Assembly: GCA_959599635.1 (NCBI GenBank)
Contig: CAUGJN010000007.1
Coordinates: forward strand, 1-31,035
Length of the DNA stretch: 31,035 nucleotides
Direction of reading: 5' to 3'
From: an uncultured Collinsella sp.
GTDB taxonomy: Bacteria > Actinomycetota > Coriobacteriia > Coriobacteriales > Coriobacteriaceae
Numbering within the stretch: the first letter of the stretch is position 1; each line of letters begins with the position of its first letter. A model generated the notes under the pieces. It searched no databases. It worked only from the letters and a program-made list of their open reading frames with translations, and was not told the DNA's origin. The position numbers were made by a program, and so were the translations under genes. Of the stretch, positions 30,140 to 31,035 are shown piece by piece.

Positions 30140-31035
30140 ATGGCAGTAAAGGTTGCTATTAACGGCTTCGGTCGCATCGGTCGTCTGGCTTTCCGTCAGA
30201 TGTTCGGTCATGAGGGCTCCGAGATTGTCGCTATCAACGACCTCACCTCTCCCGATATGCTCGCTTACCTGCTGAAGTACGACTCCACGCAGGGCAACTA
30301 CGCTCGCGATCACGAGGTCGTTGCTGGCGAGGATTCCATCACCGTTGACGGCAAGGAGATCAAGATCTACAAGGAGGCCGACGCCAACAACCTGCCTTGG
30401 GGCGACCTCGACGTCGACGTCGTTCTCGAGTGCACCGGCTTCTACACCAGCAAGGCTAAGGCTCAGGCCCACATCAACGCTGGCGCCAAGAAGGTCGTCA
30501 TCTCCGCTCCGGCCGGCAGCGATCTGCCCACCATCGTGTACAACGTCAACCACGAGACGCTGACCGCTGAGGACAACATCATCTCCGCCGCTTCCTGCAC
30601 CACCAACTGCCTCGCCCCGATGGCCAAGGGTCTGAACGACTTCGCTCCCATCGTGTCCGGCATCATGACCACCATTCACGCCTGGACTGGCGACCAGATG
30701 CCGCTCGATGGCCCGCAGCGCAAGGGCAACAAGCGTCGTAGCCGCGCCTGCGCCGTCAACATCGTCCCCAACACCACCGGTGCTGCCAAGGCTATCGGCC
30801 TGGTTCTCCCCGAGCTCAACGGTAAGCTCATCGGTGCCGCCCAGCGCGTCCCGACGCCGACCGGCTCCATCACCAACCTCTACGCTGTCGTTGACAAGAA
30901 GGTCACCGTCGACGAGGTCAACGCCGCTATGAAGGCCTACGCTGCCACCATCTCCGAGACCTTCGGTTACAACGAGGACGACATCGTCTCCACCGACATC
31001 ATCGGCGAGACCCACGGCTCCATCTTCGACGCCAC
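30140..31035 (+). CDS. gapA: Glyceraldehyde-3-phosphate dehydrogenase, type I (3' end cut by window)
   Basis: The visible 298 residues are the phosphorylating, NAD-dependent glycolytic enzyme. They show INGFGRIGR with the NAD-discriminating Asp in VAINDLTSPD, the catalytic Cys in SAASCTTNCLAPMAKGL, the base His in TTIHAWTGDQ, and RVPTPTGSITNL. The loop after the His (MPLDGPQRKGNKRRSRA) is of the longer type, as I recall from lactic acid bacteria and some anaerobes. GAAAGGAG lies 5 nt before ATG 30140. Codons are very strongly biased toward C-ending and preferred forms, as expected for a highly expressed gene. The remaining ~35 residues lie beyond the window; pgk and tpiA usually follow in actinobacteria. 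Confidence 0.97.
   Translation, partial: MAVKVAINGFGRIGRLAFRQMFGHEGSEIVAINDLTSPDMLAYLLKYDSTQGNYARDHEVVAGEDSITVDGKEIKIYKEADANNLPWGDLDVDVVLECTGFYTSKAKAQAHINAGAKKVVISAPAGSDLPTIVYNVNHETLTAEDNIISAASCTTNCLAPMAKGLNDFAPIVSGIMTTIHAWTGDQMPLDGPQRKGNKRRSRACAVNIVPNTTGAAKAIGLVLPELNGKLIGAAQRVPTPTGSITNLYAVVDKKVTVDEVNAAMKAYAATISETFGYNEDDIVSTDIIGETHGSIFDA

Noticed and set aside
1..31035. CRISPR arrays, insertion sequences, tRNAs, integrase or phage genes
   Set aside because: Looked for on both strands by eye; no regular repeats, transposase motifs or cloverleaf-like sequences were found.

Overview
The window looks like a chromosomal segment of a gut Coriobacteriia actinobacterium, most likely Collinsella or a close relative. 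I infer this from gene order (coaE-uvrB, uvrA, and uvrC / rapZ / whiA / gap are actinobacterial neighbours), moderately high GC, GTG starts, and a strong C/G-ending codon bias in the most expressed genes. No database search was possible, so the genus is an inference.

Layout. (1) 1-3780, plus strand: a terminator of an upstream unit, then coaE (dephospho-CoA kinase), a membrane-anchored lytic transglycosylase and uvrB, closed by a hairpin that also serves the convergent gene. (2) 3800-9925, minus strand, read from right to left: an LTA-synthase-like membrane sulfatase-fold enzyme, the Fe-S carrier ATPase Mrp, a BaiN/HI0933-type flavoprotein, a strong terminator, and a second large FAD protein (COG2509 type). 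(3) 10000-17263, plus strand: uvrA behind a LexA-box-like site, a YbaK-type Cys-tRNA(Pro) deacylase, the lipid II flippase murJ and uvrC. All three UvrABC subunits therefore lie within about 16 kb. (4) 17264-27988, plus strand: a roughly 10.7 kb sialic-acid-type (nan) catabolic cluster. It holds a 364 bp control region rich in inverted repeats, a Tat-type lipoprotein solute-binding protein, a permease, a permease-ATPase fusion, a second ATPase, a CE7-type acetyl esterase, a degenerate CE7 paralogue without the serine nucleophile, N-acetylneuraminate lyase (NanA), a ROK kinase (NanK) and ManNAc-6-P epimerase (NanE). (5) 28000-31035, plus strand: rapZ, whiA and the first 298 codons of gapA, cut by the window end.

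How it fits together. The ABC system, laid out like the SatABCD sialic acid importer, would bring in sialic acid. The CE7 esterase could remove O-acetyl groups inside the cell. NanA splits Neu5Ac into ManNAc and pyruvate, NanK phosphorylates ManNAc, and NanE makes GlcNAc-6-P. NagA/NagB and any sialidase must be elsewhere. The binding protein, permeases, ATPases, nanA and nanE share the biased codon use of gapA, which suggests heavy expression.

The most notable points are: the catabolic cluster sits inside the conserved actinobacterial block uvrC-rapZ-yvcK-whiA-gap; yvcK is missing between rapZ and whiA; the esterase/pseudo-esterase tandem; a ROK kinase altered at three motif positions; and a nested inverted-repeat control region in front of the transporter.
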